Below are positions 62,967 through 64,000 of a stretch of DNA of 64,000 nt, piece by piece (the stretch's first letter is position 1; each line of letters begins with the position of its first letter). A program made the translations under genes and the position numbers. The notes beneath the pieces are model-generated. The model had not been told where the DNA came from. It saw only the letters and a program-made list of their open reading frames with translations, and made no database searches. Location: assembly GCA_905221605.1 (NCBI GenBank), contig CAJNDS010002445.1, forward strand, positions 81,501-145,500, in the 5' to 3' direction. This DNA is from Symbiodinium natans. Lineage: Eukaryota; Sar; Dinophyceae; Suessiales; Symbiodiniaceae.

Positions 62967-63890
62967 AGTATAGGTTGTGAGCGCCCTCAGCCACGGGCGC
63001 ACACCCAACGAGCAGCTGCAGCTTCTGCAGTCGGTGAGCCAGTTGGCCAGGCCCGGAGGGGGATGTTTAGGGCCCTTACTTGAAGGTTCTAGCTATCATG
63101 AGTATTGTTACAGGTACCTCAACTGAGGTTATAGATTTGTAGGCTACCTACATAGAACTACCCATCCCACCTTCAAGTAGGTTGCCCTTGCATAGCACCG
63201 GGGGGGAGCGAGTTTGGTCTCGAGGCGTGGGCAGATCAAGGCGGAGGTGGCAGAGCCCATCGTGGAGGTGATGCAGTTTCTCCTGAACCTGGCCCTGCTC
63301 CTCTGGGCTCATCTCGCTGCTGCCGAGAGGGAGGCCGCCTCGAAGATCTTGGCCGCAGCCCTGGAGGCCCTGACGCTGTGCCTGCCATCCAGCCCGCAAC
63401 ACAGCGCCTTGACTCCATGTCGGGCCCTACCAATTTCGGGCCCTTCCAAAAATTTTCGGGAGTTGCGAAGTCTCGGCCCTCTCTCTTTGGCTTGAGGCAT
63501 GCGAGTCTTAGACTGGGCTGACGACTTCCTGGAGCAAGTGGCCGCAAGCGCAGGCGCCGGGTCCCCCGAACTAACGCATGCTGGCACAGAAGCCTCTTCA
63601 GCAGTAGATATCTGCATGATTTGCAGATTTCGTAGCTCTTTTAAGCCGGAGCCGAAGCCGTCACCTGTGTTTTTTAAATTTCGAACGATGCAGGCGAGCT
63701 GGAGAGGGGCACCGCATCACTGCCCTGGTTGCAGCTTCTCTTCTCCGTGGTCGTGCGGGCTCGCCTTCAGCAAAGCGAGGCCGGCGTTTCATGGCTCACC
63801 CCGTGTCCTAGAAACAGAACCCTGGTAGGTGAGGGGAGGTTTCTGTGACCGGTTGTGTGGAATGCGCGGAACTTCGCGTTCTGACCTCAG
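62967..63890. other. Possible exons of a plus-strand gene
   Basis: Two GC-rich, protein-like plus frames occur: about 63235-63390 (EVAEPIVEVMQFLLNLALLL, AAAEREAASKILAAALEALT) and about 63499-63565 (MRVLDWADDFLEQVAASAGA). They have no known domain and the borders are unclear. They may belong with the exon at 63891. Confidence 0.25.
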
Positions 63891-64000
63891 GAGTTTCGGA
63901 AGGCCGACCCGCAGCTGCTGACGATGCAGCGCTCCGATGTCTTCGATCTCTGGCATGGGCCGCTGCTGCAGCGCTTCCGGGACCTGGCCGGGGATCCAGG
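63891..64000 (+). CDS. Partial exon of an unidentified gene running off the window
   Basis: A pyrimidine-containing acceptor ending CTGACCTCAG (63881-63890) precedes an open frame reading EFRKADPQLLTMQRSDVFDL and then WHGPLLQRFRDLAGDP. G/C dominates third codon positions and the peptide looks like a soluble helical protein. The frame continues past the right edge. No family recognised from 36 residues. Confidence 0.45.

Overview
The window looks like nuclear DNA of a dinoflagellate, possibly a Symbiodiniaceae-type alga. Three things point that way. There are many arrays of the plant/dinoflagellate-type telomere unit CCCTAAA. There is a retroelement gag-like ORF of a type I associate with dinoflagellate genomes. 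Host-type genes are broken into exons and set among satellites, minisatellites and foldback elements. No bacterial operon, rRNA, tRNA or CRISPR array was recognised by eye. Most of the 64 kb is repetitive or has no recognisable gene.

Layout: 1-4.3 kb is the end of a terminal-inverted-repeat (TIR) element followed by a satellite with higher-order repeats and two minisatellites. 5.0-6.9 kb holds a retroelement gag-like ORF (minus strand) and a decayed downstream fragment. 8.3-19.3 kb is the main feature: a compact, visibly GC-rich, mostly minus-strand block of double-jelly-roll (DJR) virus genes resembling an endogenised polinton-like or adintovirus-like virus. In transcription order it has a small ORF, a polymerase-like region fused to an SF1 helicase, a cytosine-C5 DNA methyltransferase, an FtsK/A32-type packaging ATPase, a penton-like minor capsid protein, an AT-hook protein, two small proteins, and a capsid-like N-terminus fused to a tail-fibre type S74 chaperone domain. 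One plus-strand gene lies inside the block. A second, partial copy of the polymerase region and a zinc-finger endonuclease remnant lie just to its left. Nearly every longer gene is interrupted by single-base-type frameshifts and almost none by nonsense codons.

19.3-22.4 kb is minisatellite DNA, including two arrays that are inverted copies of each other. 22.8-27.5 kb carries a Crinkler/RHS-like P-loop NTPase-nuclease gene, a coiled-coil exon before it and a second P-loop fragment after it; the same ~270-bp repeat precedes each P-loop exon. 28.5-29.6 kb is a decayed Ty1/copia element. 30-31.5 kb is a G-rich array followed by an AT-rich cluster of foldbacks. 32.1-33.7 kb is a 1.6-kb TIR element whose right part is repeated at 1-897. 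38.3-39.1 kb contains pieces of an intron-split B-box zinc-finger gene. From 41 kb to the end, unrecognised DNA alternates with foldback (MITE-like) palindromes, a 335-bp tandem duplication, many interstitial CCCTAAA arrays and a large microsatellite block at 59.6-60.8 kb. A probable exon of another gene runs off the right edge.

Functionally, the virus block has genes for replication (polymerase/helicase), DNA modification (methyltransferase), packaging (ATPase) and shell formation (penton- and capsid-like proteins). I saw no integrase, maturation protease or complete major capsid gene, so it is most likely an incomplete or decaying provirus. All domain calls are by reading motifs; no database search was possible.
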